From: Puccinia triticina
Lineage: Eukaryota; Basidiomycota; Pucciniomycetes; Pucciniales; Pucciniaceae
NCBI RefSeq assembly: GCF_026914185.1
Contig: NC_070562.1
Span: 2,976,001 to 3,040,000, forward strand
Direction of reading: 5' to 3'
Length of the DNA stretch: 64,000 nt
Numbering within the stretch: position 1 is the stretch's first letter; the number at the start of each line of letters is the position of its first letter. The translations under genes and the position numbers were made by a program. Of the stretch, positions 42,447 to 54,292 are shown one piece after another. The notes below the pieces were generated by a model. That model saw only the letters and a list, made by a program, of their open reading frames with translations. It had not been told where the DNA came from and made no database searches.

Positions 42447-44896
42447 TCAATCGTCGACGTCTTCGCCTTCGTCCCACGTGTGTTTGGACGGCCCGAGCCG
42501 GGCACGACCCGTGTCTTCTGAAGCGGTCGCAGACCTACATGGCCATTCACCAACCGCCCCGAAAGTATGTAAGCACGAGGGCAGAAGAGACAGAGACGAG
42601 GGAGAATACACTTGCATGAGGGAATGGTTCAGATGGCGCTGCTGTCTGATGAATTCATCGTCTTCGCGATCCATGGCTTCCTTCAACGCTTTGCCCTTAC
42701 TTCCTAGCCCGATAACCGGCTCATGAGCGGTGGTCCTTGCGGTGTGATTTGCCGTCTTGGCATTGGCCAGAGTGATGGTGGTGGCATTGGTATTGGTATG
42801 CATATTAGTATGGGTGGCAGTAGTTGAAGAGCAGCAGAAGAGCTCGGTCGGCAGTTTGGGTGCTGTGTCGGTCTGAGGATGCAGATGATGATCGATCACG
42901 GTCGCGAAGCTTTGCAAACAATCGATGATGTGGTTCGCAGCAGTGGCAGCCGAAGAAGAAGAAGAAGGGGGAGGGAGGGAGGAAGGTGCTCCGGGCGTGG
43001 CCTGGTCGATCGGGGGCCATTCCGCCAGAGAGGCGCTGCCGTTCCTGCTCCCCTTCCGATGGTGACCGATGTGATGTGGATGTTGATGCAGGGGATGGTG
43101 GCAGTTGTGATGAAGGACCTGGGAGGAGCGTGAGGGGCGCATGGGGACGGATCGGGGGAGATGGATGCGCCGTTTCTCCTCGTTGAGTTTGTGGGAGAGG
43201 GCGAGTTTGAAGGCGTGTTCGGCACAGGCCTTGCAGGGGTAGTAGCGGAGGGTGTTAGTCTGGCCGTGGCGGAGGGAGCCGGCGAGGCCGGGGCTGGGGA
43301 TGTAGTGCTGGTCGAAGGAGGGCACGGAGTTGGCGAGCGAGCGCTGGTCGAGCCCGAACAGTCGGCCCGGCGAGCCCATCGCCGACAGCATCGACCACCG
43401 CGCACTTCCCATCTTCGACGGCAACGCCGACGACGACGAGGCCGCTTCTTGCCCCGACCCACCGTGCTCCGATGGCGGCGAGGCGTGGGTAAAGGGGACC
43501 GGCGGCAGGCTTGACAGCTGGACATTGGGGGCTACCGTGTTTACTGGATGAGCGTGGTGGAGTAGCTCGTATGACAGACAGCCGTCCGGCAGCGACAACA
43601 GCCGGGGCAGCCGTCGATCCAGCAAATCGTCTAGCCAGCTCGGTAGATCGTCGGCGAGATTTTTGGGGGTGGGTTTGGAGTGGATCGGAAGGCTAGAGGA
43701 GGAGGGCACAGCAGCAGGAGGATGTGGGTCCGCGGGTGGCGACTGAGGCTGGTGGTCATCATGGTGGTTGAGCGGCCAGAGTTCGTGAGATAAGTGGGAC
43801 TTGGAGTGGCGTCGGCCGGAGTCCCGGGTGGTGGTGGAGATCAAACTGGAGGAGGTGGAGCTCGGGCAGCTCGCACAAGCACGCAGGGGAGGGTTGGAAG
43901 GGTTCAGCTCGACATGGTGCTCGGACCAGCCCCATTCGGTGGTCTCGCGCAGCTGGGCATGGGCGTATTCGACGGGGTCGACGAGCCAGACGATCGGATT
44001 GATCGCCCGGAACTCCGTCGATTCGTCTTGTATGCACTCTAGGATCTCTGTAAATTGTCGGGAGTGAAGTAACGCCAACAGTTGATGGCCAACCTGGCAG
44101 ATGAAAAAAAAAGAAAAAAAATTAACATCGGTTTTATAAAACGTGGGGGGCGGATGAGACCCACCTCCAAGGCTTGCGACAAAGCGACTTCGACGGGGCA
44201 CCAATTGATGACGACTGGGTGAGGTTCATGAGCTCTGGAGATATCAATGTGGGGAGCGATTTCGAATCTGATCAGATCGGCGCCGCCCTTGGCCCACTTG
44301 TACAGGCCGTGGGGGCCCTCGTTGGGCTGAAACCAGACCCTTGCGACATAGACTTGGTTGGCGGACTGGTCGTAGGATGATGATGATGGTGGTGGTGGGC
44401 CGAGATGAGGATGGTTGATAGTGTTGTTGGTGTTCCTGGTTTGGCTGCGGGCGAGGGTGTTTGGCAAGCAAGCGTTGGTGATGAGGACCTGCTTGACCTG
44501 TCTGAGGAGGTCGGCGAGGGGCGTGGAGGGGCCGAAGACGAGCAGGCGATCGGGCGAGCAGTCGAGATGGTCCTCGATGTCGTATGCGGCATGGAGCCGT
44601 TCGGCCTCGGGGGCGGGCAGGTCGGCAAGCTCGTCGGGTCTGAGTCTGTCGTTGGACTCGATCACCGGGCCTCCCGCGGGCTCGTTTGCAGCCGATGCTG
44701 GCTCGGAGTAGATCGACCAGACCGGCAGCGGCGGCTTGAGCTCGTTGACGAGGTGGGCCAGATGGAGGTCGTCGAGTGGGGCGAGACAGTGGGCGGCGGC
44801 GAGGATGTCGTGGGGCAGGCTGGGGATGGCAGGCTGGGGCTGGGTGGAGGCGGAGAGCGTCGTCCGGGGCGAGAGGGGGGGGGAGGCGTTGGCCAT
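42447..44896 (-). CDS. Uncharacterised Ser/Pro/His-rich protein, 792 residues
   Basis: Two exons: 44,165-44,896 (start ATG, MANASPPLSPRT) and 42,447-44,093, joined in frame over a 71-base GTGGGT..CAG intron with a long pyrimidine tract. Compact regions are residues about 95-245 (EDHLDCSPDRLLVFGPSTPLADLL, VYVARVWFQPNEGPHGLYKWA, IRFEIAPHIDI, VVINWCPVEVALSQALE|VGHQLLALLHSRQFTEIL), EFRAINPIVWLVDPVEYAHAQL, SWLDDLLDRRLPRLLSLPDG and a CKAC-containing helix (YPCKACAEHAFKLALSHKL). Long Ser-, Pro- and His-rich spacers separate them; the His stretches (HHNCHHPLHQHPHHIGHHR) could bind metal. The ordered parts look conserved, but I cannot assign a function. No defect seen. Confidence 0.7.
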
Positions 44897-45114
44897 GGTA
44901 TGGTGGGTGGCGGCTGGTCCTGGGTGGGGGGGACGGGCTCGCCAACCAAATAAATATTTATGGATTGCTGGATGGACACCTCTAAAAGCATACATATACT
45001 CAAGCTTATATACAAAAAAAAAACTACTCCGGATGGCAGTCACAACGAACTCGTACTGCAAGACTTGGACGAGACAAACAACAACAACAACAAAGTAAAA
45101 CACAAGACTACTGC

Positions 45115-48100
45115 TTAGTTCTGCATGGCAATCCAGGCTTCATTCAAGACAGCAAACACCGATTTAGCAATCATCTGCTCGGCCACCGTGGCATCCTTGG
45201 GGATCTGCTCCACAAAACCACATCTGGTCAGATCCCCAGCTTCGGAGCAACATCAGAGAGAAACACGAGAAAACGGCGACTGAACTTTGTCGGGGTGGAC
45301 CTTCGAGATAGCCCGGACGTACTTGACCTTGACCTGCGACTCCGTCAACAGTTCCGCCATCGAGACTTTTTTCCAGCCGAGCTTATCCCACAGGACGGCG
45401 TCGAGGGAGGCGATCAAGGCGCGGAGGTTGGTCTCCTTGCCGGACTTCCAGGCCGCGATTCGCTCGTCGACGGCGTCCTTGGCATCCAGCTTCTGGGCCT
45501 CCTCGCGCTCGATCTTCTCGTGGGCCATCTTGAGTCTCTCGACGGCTTCCGAGGCCCGTTGGGCCCCGATCCGCTCTGCCGCCCTCTTCGTCGTCTCCCC
45601 CGTCCTCGTGCTCCCGTTGGCCTTCGGCTTCGCCCGGCTCGCCCCGGCCGTCGGAGCAGAGCCGGAGGAGGCTGCCGAAGGCTTGCTGACCGCCTGCGAA
45701 CAGCGCCCCAGACCCTCGTTCACTATCTTCATCCCCCCCGCACCCTTCGTCACCCCCCCACCCAGCCGTCGGCAGTTCTCCCAGTCCACCTTCGCCTCCT
45801 CCCATCGCTCGGCCTCCTCACTGATCCGCGCCCGTCGGCTCAGCGCTTTGCCCACTTGCTCGGCCAGGTTCAGGCTCGTCTTCAACTCGGCCGGCAGCCG
45901 GCTCTGGTTCCATTCGAGACGCTCGCTCAGATCCGAGAGGGGCTTGTCCAGCCGGCTGTCTTCAACAAACAACACTTCGAGCACCCGCTCCACGTCGCTC
46001 CGAGCCCCCTTACCGTCCCCGTTCTTGAGTCGAGCAGCCGCCCGATTGTTGAAGAGCGACAGGCTTCCAAAGTAGACATTCTGTGGACTGCTCTCGCCTG
46101 TTGGATCCTCTAGGACACCGAGGGCTTGGGTGTAAGCTGCTTCAGCACTTCCGTATTGGCCTTGCTTAAAGAGTTCGTTCCCCTTGGCTCGATAAACTTC
46201 AGACTGCTTGGCTTGTTGCGAACTGACTGTGACTGCAGGCCAACTTGGGAAATTCGCTCTTGGGGCGGCTCGCACGGGCAGCGGTTTCGAGCTTGTTGAT
46301 TGTGGTGCTGGTGCATTACAAGCAGCCAGACTAGCATCAGAGGAGAAAAGCAAGTCACCAGTATGATTATTAGGTTTCTTGAAAGCTTGAGGCTCTTCAG
46401 TTGGCTTAGAGCGCATGGTTCTTTCAGTGACTTGTCGCCGGGCCGACGAAACATAAGGCTGTCTGGAACTCGAGCCGCCGGTTTCCCTGGAAGTAGATGA
46501 GGCAGGCGATCTGTGATCGGGCTTGCTTGATGAAGAACTATCGGAAAACGGAGCCAAAGATGAACCCCGATTCTCCTCTTCACCGTTCACGGAAAGGGCT
46601 TGTGCGTCTCTCATCCACTTGGGTTTCAACGCCTCCCCATCCTTGGGAGCACCGGCGTTAGTGGTACCCGTTTGGTCTTCGATCACCTTCGTTAGGGATG
46701 CTTTCCCTTGTTTCCAGAATGAAGCTGCTTTGCCGAGGGCTGTGGTACCGTAGGCCGATGCTTGTGCCAACAGCTCAGCAGCCTGGTCTTGTATCTCCTT
46801 GGCATTGACGGCCGAGAGGGCCGTGGTCAATTCCGACTTTGCCTGTCCATTCTCTTGCGCTGGATTGTTCTGGGACGATGGTCCACGTGGTTTCCGGCGG
46901 GGCTCCGTGGGTGGTGGCGAGCCAAGCACATCATCTTCACGGCTTGTCGGCTCACTTTGAGCACCCAAGAGGCTCTCGACCGCCGAGGAGACGTCCCAAT
47001 CGCCTGTCTTCGGATGTCTGGTCTGAACTAACGCCTGGCGCGAACGAGCAGGAGAGAAGCCTATCTCGACCACTTGGCCGAGGATGTGCGGGGGAGGCGA
47101 GTTGGTTCGGCCAGGAGACGGCTTTGCTGGTCGCTGTTGCATGTTTCGAGTGCTCGGACCAGCCTGGGGCGAGTGCTGTAAAAGCTCGGTGGCCTGCTGC
47201 TTGATTCGGCCGGCATGGACTTGATCGATCGGTGCCCCGAGAAGACCCAGGATGTCATCCCCAGAAGACGACGGTTCATCCGGAAGAGCGATGGAGCCCA
47301 TCGATTTATCGGGTGCCTCGACCGGGCCAAACTCGTCGCCTAACAGAGAGTCGGCCATGTGGTCGAGGGCAACTGATCCATTCCTGTTCGGGTGGGCGTG
47401 TGGGGATTTGTCTGGCACCTGATCGAAATCCGAAAGGGGATCAATCCCCCAGCTGTCTCGTTTGCTGGCGGATTGTGAGCGGGTAGAGTTCGGCTGAGGA
47501 GAGGGTGCCGGAGGATGCTGTAAGTTCTTGGGCTGGTCCAGTAAGTCAAAATCCCAAGACTGGGATGAGGTGCGTGACATGTGTTCATGATTCTGAGGTA
47601 CCAGGGAGGCATTAAGATGTGGCGCTAAGGGAGAGTTCGATCGCCTGAGGCAAGTATGTTGGTGATGTCAGCTACGCTTCAAAATGGACGAGAGAAGAGT
47701 AGGGGAACCGACGCACGCTCCTGGAGGGATAGAGTTCGCACTGAGGCTAGAAGTTTGGGGACGAGTTGGGGCTCGAGTAGAGTTCGTCGAACCATTGCAT
47801 AGCTGGTGGTGTAGTTTCTGGTTCTGTGCAGCTTGGAGTCTTTGGGCTATTGTCATCTGCGAGGTGGTGGACTTCTGCTGAGAAGAGGCCGTTGATGGTT
47901 TTTCGCCGAAGATTGAGCTGAAGGCATCTTGGGCGTTGTTTTTTGAGGACAATCCTGGGGATGCTTTCTGGGTTTTCATGGCTGGTGAGATGGCCCTTGA
48001 GATCGGCTGATGGGATGGTGATGCTGATGAGGATCGGGCGATGGAGGCGGATAGATAATCGAACGACGAGGCTCCCTTGCGATTGGCTGGGTTGGCTAGG

Positions 48101-48147
48101 CTGTTGGCCGTTGCAGTGGGGAAGGTCAGGTCGGCGATGTCGTCCAT
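45115..48147 (-). CDS. Auxilin/Swa2-like clathrin-uncoating J protein
   Basis: Exons 47,717-48,147, 45,286-47,644 and 45,115-45,204 (959 residues). The N-terminal region has short endocytic-type motifs (DAFSSIF, DFDLLDQP, DDILGLLG). A UBA-like domain follows at about residues 325-370 (ILGQVVEIGFSPARSRQAL ... DVSSAVESLLGA). TPR-like helices (SEVYRAKGNELFKQGQYGSAEAAYTQAL) come next, then a charged coil and a C-terminal J domain with the HPDK motif. The last exon supplies the final J-domain helix (VAEQMIAKSVFAVLNEAWIAMQN). UBA-TPR-J is the Swa2 order: it recruits Hsp70 to strip clathrin from vesicles. The donor of the last intron is an unusual AAA|GTTCAG, but the join is exact and needed for the J domain. 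Confidence 0.9.
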
Positions 48148-51100
48148 GATGCTGGGTCTGTTGGGTTGTTTCGTGGAGGATGGCGATGGTCAAGAGAAGA
48201 TGGAGTGAGAAAGTGACGTACCACAACACTACCACCGGGGGGCACTCGGGGAGACCGTCCAACCGACACTTGTTTCACTTCTGCGCTCAAAACCAGCTGG
48301 CAGTTCAATAAATGAACTCATGGGTGGAGACCAAGAGGTTGAGAGTTGGTTGAATTGGAGCAAATCAATTTCTGCAGCATAAGGCTGTGTTGAGGTGATC
48401 CCCTGGAATAACCTCAACAACATTTAAATTTGCTGATTGCAACCAATGAAAACTGGGGTAACCTCAACCCATTCAACCATGCTGGAGTAGCAGTGAGCCA
48501 TCCCGTACTGTTCAGGTACTGTCACTGATGTCATAAGAAGTCTTCTTGGACAGAGCATTGGCAGAGGAACAGAGCTTAGAAAAATATTAAGATAATGGAG
48601 GAAATTTTTCCCTACCTAATTTACTGTTCTGCTGAATTGGATGGGGGACCCCTCCCCAGAGGGAACCTCCAAAATTCATGCAATTTGTCAACCATGGGGC
48701 CTGAGTCTTGAGAGAATCAGTAAAATGGTATTTCCATTCCTTTTTCTAGCAGGACCATTTCACATGGGGTGAACAAGCCTTCTTGGGGGACCAAAAGATG
48801 TCCAAGGTCATAGAGTAACTTTTCCTTATTTTTTGTGGGCATTTTGTTGCAATTTTGATTTATCTGCTTCATCCTGTGTCAAACACCTTGTGAAGTTGTG
48901 TTGTAGCACAGAACCCAAATTTCACAATGTTGTTGGAATTTGAACTTGTTTCCGCTCTCCTGTTTTCCTGTCAGCCTGTCACATGCATGTTAGCCTTCCC
49001 TTATGCATGTATTATCTTCTTTATTCATTGTGTTTCTTTCTGCTCGCGCCCACATCTTGAACACATGTAGATAGTCTATTTAAACCCGAGACTATCCTAG
49101 GAAATCCAGATCATCAGTCCTGACCATCTTGATCCCTTGTGCACACTTGAGCCCGCACTCTGTCTTATCTACGAAGGCACTTAAGCCCCTTTGAGTGAGT
49201 TACTTGGTCCTTTTTCTCAGACATTGTCTTCTATTGGCTAAAAGCCGATCTTCTGCCCTCCGCCCGTTCCGCTTGCCTACGGTTGAAAATCCTTCAAATG
49301 TTGCAAGACATCAAGCAGCAATTTCTTGTGGTCAACAAAGCTCTAAAATCTGGTCAGCCTGAGGCAATCCCTCCCAGCCAACATGGAGTAATGTGCTCTT
49401 CCGGTTTGGAAGAATTTGGCAGTCTTTGTAATGGTTTACAATAGTTGGCAAGGTTGTAACCTCTCAGTCAACAAGATTAAATACCCTTGTTGTCTCAAGC
49501 TTAACAAAGCCTCTCTGGAGGAGGGCTTGGCAGGGTCTCTGTCTTCAGAGGTTTGTGCTTTGCACAAGCGGCACCTTGTAAAATGACTTCAGAAAAATAA
49601 ATATAAAAAAATAAAAAGTATTTGGAACTTCACAAAATTTACAAAATTGCTTGCATTAAATGATGATTTTGGAAAATCTTCAATACCATTCAAAAGAAAT
49701 AATGAATAGCCAGGATCCTGTGAAATGAATGATAATAAATGAAAAAATGAAGTCTAAAATCCATTCTGAAATTTTGTGGGCAGCAAAAACACATCAAACA
49801 CTGGTTTTTTGTTGCCTGCAGTGCAGTTTTGTATAAATTTTTGATGTATTTTCACTGCCTGTAAAAATTCAGAATGTATTTTTGACTTTATATCTTTCCA
49901 GTGACTGTACATTGAAGCCAAGTTTCTTCCTCTTTTCAACTGAGAATGACTAAACATCTGGTATTTGTTAAAATTTTTGTTGAGAAGCTTCTCCAAGATC
50001 CCCTCAAGCTGGTGGCCTGGGGAGCAATACTCGTAAACTCTAAGTCATTTGCTGGGAACAGGGGACCTAGGGTAAGCTTCTCAGCAACAGTGTTGACAAT
50101 CACCAGATGTAGGTCCATGTTGCTCAAAAAGTTGAGAGCACATATCCAATCTCTGCAGCAATGTTGCCAAATCCCAAAATCAAACTTTCCTGAAGCCTGC
50201 AATTCTAGAGTGGCTGTTTGCAATGCCACTGTCCTCTACGCTAATCATCAGTCTGCAATCTGTTGGTTTATCTTTCTCCAACCCTGACATGTCTCCTATT
50301 TGCTGGTTTCAAAGTGTTCAAATTCACATGCTTTGAAAATGTGTTCTGTCACACTCATGGCCAGAACTCCTTGGATTGCCAGGATCAAGCTGTAGTGTGG
50401 TGAATTTGCTTTGATTTAGTATTGCAAAGCCTGAATGCTTTGCTGAGACCTGGCACTATATCACTGACACACCTGAAAAAAAAGCAATTCAATGACAGTC
50501 TTGATGGGCCTTGTTGAGTTCCACTTACCAGTGGAGACCAGAAAATCAGCTAATCTGCTTTTGCCACTTTGGCTACCTATCCTAATGAGGGTTTCAAAGT
50601 TGGCCAAGTGCAACTTGTATGAAGTTTTGCAAGTCAGTGTTCAAGTTTACTCTTGAACACCTAGTTGCAAAATTGCATGCATTGCAGGTCATGTAAGGGG
50701 ATTCAAATTTGGCCAATTGCAACTTGCATGCACTTTTGCAAGTTGGTGTTCAAGGCTGTTTCATGCAAGTTGCACTTGGCCAACTTTGAAACCCCCTTGT
50801 ACTAAGCCCCCTAAAACTTCTTGAACATCTTTTTGCAAATTCCGCATCAAGAACAGCCTTGAACACCAACTTGCAAAAGTGCATGCAAGTCGCAATCGGC
50901 CAACTTTGAGAATAATATAGCACCCAAGTTCTTGTGGATGTTAAAGGTATTTGTTTTTTCAGGTGATACTGAGTTTTTTGTCAAGGCTTCGCCGCAAAGT
51001 AGTTACCACTGGGGCACTGCGTACGCGAAGGGAGGGAATTGGTTAAGTTGGATCTCGATCTGAATGTTCTTGACATGATTGACTTTTAAGGCTGTTGAAC

Positions 51101-51327
51101 TGCTTGGCAAGTTGGAGTCTGGACAGGAGCGCAGATGTGGCAGGTCCGACACTTTCATATCGGAGCGGAGCGCTACATATCCGCGCTGTGGTCCGCTGAG
51201 ACGTCGCTCGAACGGCTCGGGCCGGGGGATGTTGGTCATAAAAGCCTCGAAACAAGAGTACACACCAACACAACACATTCGAAAGCTGATCATCACACCT
51301 GTCAACTAAACTCGACTGACTTCCACC
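48148..51327. other. Gene-poor stretch with an LTR-like leader remnant
   Basis: No gene is supported. At about 48,960-49,290 there is a leader-like run (TATTTAAA near 49,077, then pyrimidine-rich sequence) followed by a 48-codon frame from 49,298 (MLQDIKQQFLVVNKALKSGQ) that resembles the start of a Gag protein; it may be a retroelement relic. A foldback cluster lies at 50,589-50,903. A short inverted repeat (TTGTTGAGAAGCTT near 49,977 with AAGCTTCTCAGCAA near 50,074) is also present. The last 250 bases should hold the YKT6 promoter. Confidence 0.4.
50589..50903. repeat. Foldback cluster with TTGGCCAA-type arms
   Basis: The 52-base arms at 50,709-50,760 and 50,852-50,903 are reverse complements with about two mismatches. 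A second pair (TTTCAAAGTTGGCCAAGTGC at 50,589 and its complement ending near 50,793) is interleaved with the first. All share TTGGCCAA, TGCAACTTGCATG and CAAGTTGGTGTTCAAG. Non-autonomous foldback elements or collapsed MITE copies are likely. Confidence 0.8.
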
Positions 51328-52334
51328 ATGAAAGTCCTCTCGATACAAATCCTGGCCATCCAAAAACCGCACCAGCCACCTGGTTGGTCCCTTCCTCTTA
51401 TTTATATCTCCCCGATGCTCGCATACCAATCGCTTTGATTTACCTTTGTGATCAACTCCTTTGTAGCAATCCCGGTCGCTCAAGCTTCTGATTTATCTTC
51501 ATTTGGCTTTCTTCAACGGGGAAGGTACTAGTCCACTGCTTTTTTTCAATACTCGCTTTCACACATTCAGTTTGAAGCAATGCGTCTAACAATTGTGTTG
51601 TATTGGTGACGATGTAACTCTTCTAGCATCGGCGAATTTTTAAATTTCTTTTCAAAAACAGTTGCCGAAAGAACCGCATCAGGCCAACGACAATCAGTCC
51701 AGGAGAACAACTATACAGCGCACGCCTATCTTCGGCCGACCGAGAACCTGATAGGCATCATCATAACCGATGACGAATATCCTGTCCGAGTAGCGTTCTC
51801 CTTGTTGAACAAGTTACTAGACGAATTCACCACGAAAATCCCCGAAGCTAAATGGAAAGCAGCCATCGCTAATCCTTCCAATTCGTCTTCGCCACCAAAC
51901 CTCGGCTTCACTGCGGTCGATGAATATTTGGTCAAGTATCAAGACCCCAAGCAGGCTGATACGATTTTGAAAGTTCAACAAGAACTAGATGAAACCAAGA
52001 TCGTGCTTGTACGTTGATTTCTTTGTTTCTCCTTCCTGCCCTAGTTTAAAATAACTTATCCCCATCGTAATATTGACTTGCTTTCGTTTCATTCATTTCA
52101 CCACTTGCGGGTTGGTTAGCACAAAACAATCGAGTCTGTATTGGAAAGAGGAGAGAAATTGGATAGCTTGGTCGAACGTTCAAACGCCTTGAGTAGTCAA
52201 TCGAAAATGTTTTACAAGACTGCCAAAAAACAAAATGTATGCATGTCTTACTTTATGCGACGATCAAACAAACAAAAATTAACAATTTATTCGTTTCCCT
52301 TCTCTTAACCTAGTCATGCTGTCTCATTGTCTAG
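51328..52334 (+). CDS. YKT6: Ykt6, longin-domain R-SNARE with C-terminal prenylation motif
   Basis: Exons 51328-51382, 51467-51524, 51627-52008, 52120-52236, 52314-52334 (210 residues). The longin domain runs from [14 protein letters not shown] through [60 protein letters not shown] (split) and [11 protein letters not shown]. The SNARE motif has an Arg at the central layer ([21 protein letters not shown]). The last exon encodes only seven residues, SCCLIV preceded by the splice join, i.e. the two cysteines used for palmitoylation and farnesylation in this family. Ykt6 acts in ER-Golgi, Golgi-vacuole and autophagosome fusion and cycles between membrane and cytosol. Length is close to the usual 200. 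All joins keep frame; no defect. Confidence 0.93.
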
Positions 52335-53428
52335 GTCACGTATTAATCTTGATATTTCTACAGTTGACTAGGATGTGTTTTTCTTTGGCATTGAAATCAT
52401 TTTTTCTTTTCTATCAGTGGTCCGGTCTAAGCAAGATAATACAACCGCATTTTTTTCCCTGTCTTGTGAAGTCATTTCAATGTTGTATTCCTTTCAACTC
52501 ATCCTAAAACAAAAATCAACCACGAAGTTTTCATTTCTTTGGCCAATACAGATTGCCCCACTCTGCTATATATGCTATCTTTCTGGATAACCTTACTGAA
52601 TAGACATGAAACTAAGTATCTGACATACACCACGGAGGCACTATTATGGTTTCACTTTTCACTTTGAACATACTTTGAAAGGGTACTGCTCAATAGTTTA
52701 AACAAGCATACAAATAATATTTAAACATTATTTGAGACATTCAAAAAATGTGTGAAATGTGCTATGGACCATGGTTGGCAATGTCCCTACTGAATTGAAG
52801 CTACTTCAAAAAGTTTCACATCTGTGGTGTAGCCACACCATTGAAAAGGTCATGAACAATGCTGTGTTCAGAAATTAAAAGCTATAAATATATAGAGGGT
52901 CTTGAAAAACTGACTCCCAAAAATTAAATTTTCAACTCCCAAAAGTTGTAGATGTTGGAGAGAGTGGATTTTGACGTCCAGCCACGCTCCCTAGGACCAA
53001 TAATTGGTCTGGGAAATTTTTGGGATTTGGAATAAAAATTACAATACATTGTTTGGGAGTTGGACCTTTAATTTTACAAAAGATGACAAAAATAAAGAAA
53101 AATTTATACCTTTTCACTGGAGCGCCCGAAGCCCACCAAAGTTTACAGCAGGAAGAATACCCACTGAAGAGCACATTTTGAGCTTCATGGTATTAAAACA
53201 CCCCAACAAAGGGGTGTGCTACTTTGGGTTTAATTTGGCAGATTCCCTATTGAGGAAAACTACCAAAACCTTGGTGCAGGTGCACCAAATTTTCCAGCAT
53301 CAATTGAATTACTTGGTCTCCAAATGCTTAGCTGCAAGGCAGTAACCCACAAAGATATTTTTTGAGGCAGTGGGACTTTTGGTCATATCACCTACTACTA
53401 ACAAAGGTGGGTCAACTACACTAGTAAA

Positions 53429-53587
53429 TAGTACCTCCTGCACAGTTAAAAGTGCCTCCAGAACATTTGAGAGTGCCTCTGGTACAGTTAATAGTGCCTT
53501 AGCACAGTTGAGAGTGCCTCTGGTACAGTTAATAGTGCCTTAAGCACAGTTGAGAGTACCTCTGGTACAGTTAATAGTGCCTCTGGC
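53429..53587 (+). repeat. Minisatellite, unit about 22 bases in pairs of about 43
   Basis: The array alternates GTGCCTCTGGTACAGTTAAT and GTGCCTTAGCACAGTTGAG with small variations, about seven half-units. Confidence 0.8.
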
Positions 53588-54206
53588 CCTGTAAAAATTA
53601 ATTCACTCATAGTTAATAGCACCTCCAGAGCTGTTTCTGGCACTAATAACAGGGCCCAAGACAGAAATCTTATGTAACCACTACAACTTCCAGCTAGAGT
53701 TAAACCCCGGAAGGGCCAATAAATTAGTGCTAGTCTGACGTCACTGCTTTACCTGGTCCTACCAGAAGAAACTTGTCAACTGATTTGTTGACAGCTGCAA
53801 ATCTTGTCAATGTGTCAAGCCATTAACACAAAATCCCTTGGGTAAAGTAGAGCCACTGCCAATAACAGAGGGCCCATGGACCAATATATCCTACAACCTC
53901 ATCACCAATTTACCTGAGTAAAACTGCTGCAGAAGTATTTTAACTGTAGTAGATGATAAATCAACTCACCAAAATGGTTCACACCCACCTTATCCCCTGC
54001 CAATTTTGAGAAGACTATCAAATCAAACAGACTGGTGGAATTGATGCTATGGTTATGGTATTCATGGAGGCTACACACAAAACACAAAGCTGTGGTATCT
54101 GTTGAGTTGTCTGTTATTCTGATACCATGATGTATCACCACAGTATGGCGGGCAGTTGAATTGACCCATGAGCACTACCAACCAACCACCCAGCTGGCAG
54201 CCACAA

Positions 54207-54292
54207 GTGTCTGTAGCCTAGTTGGTAAAGGCAGCACTCTAGTATGTGTCTCAGCATGGCTGAGGTTGTGAGTTTGACTCTCACCAGACACA
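54207..54292 (+). tRNA. Type II tRNA-like sequence or SINE head
   Basis: Acceptor GTGTCTG (54,207-54,213) pairs fully with CAGACAC (54,285-54,291). The D arm is GCCT/AGGC, box A is TAGCCTAGTTGG. The T arm is GTGAG/CTCAC around TTTGACT, and the variable arm CTCAGC/GCTGAG is a perfect 6-bp hairpin. The anticodon stem GCAC/GTGT has a T-T mismatch and an 8-base loop TCTAGTAT, which would present TAG (Leu) if read that way. Box B is weak (AGTTTGACTCT). Folding is too good for chance, yet the acceptor and T loop are unlike a standard tRNA-Leu, so a SINE head or tRNA pseudogene is likely. Confidence 0.55.

Noticed and set aside
43161..44953. Several long plus-strand and alternate-frame ORFs in 42-45 kb
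   Set aside because: GC-rich shadows of the minus-strand two-exon gene; Arg/Gly/Ala-rich with no motif.
45287..46113. Plus-strand ORFs of 262 and 272 codons
   Set aside because: Antisense shadows of the Swa2-like gene, which has UBA, TPR and J domains.
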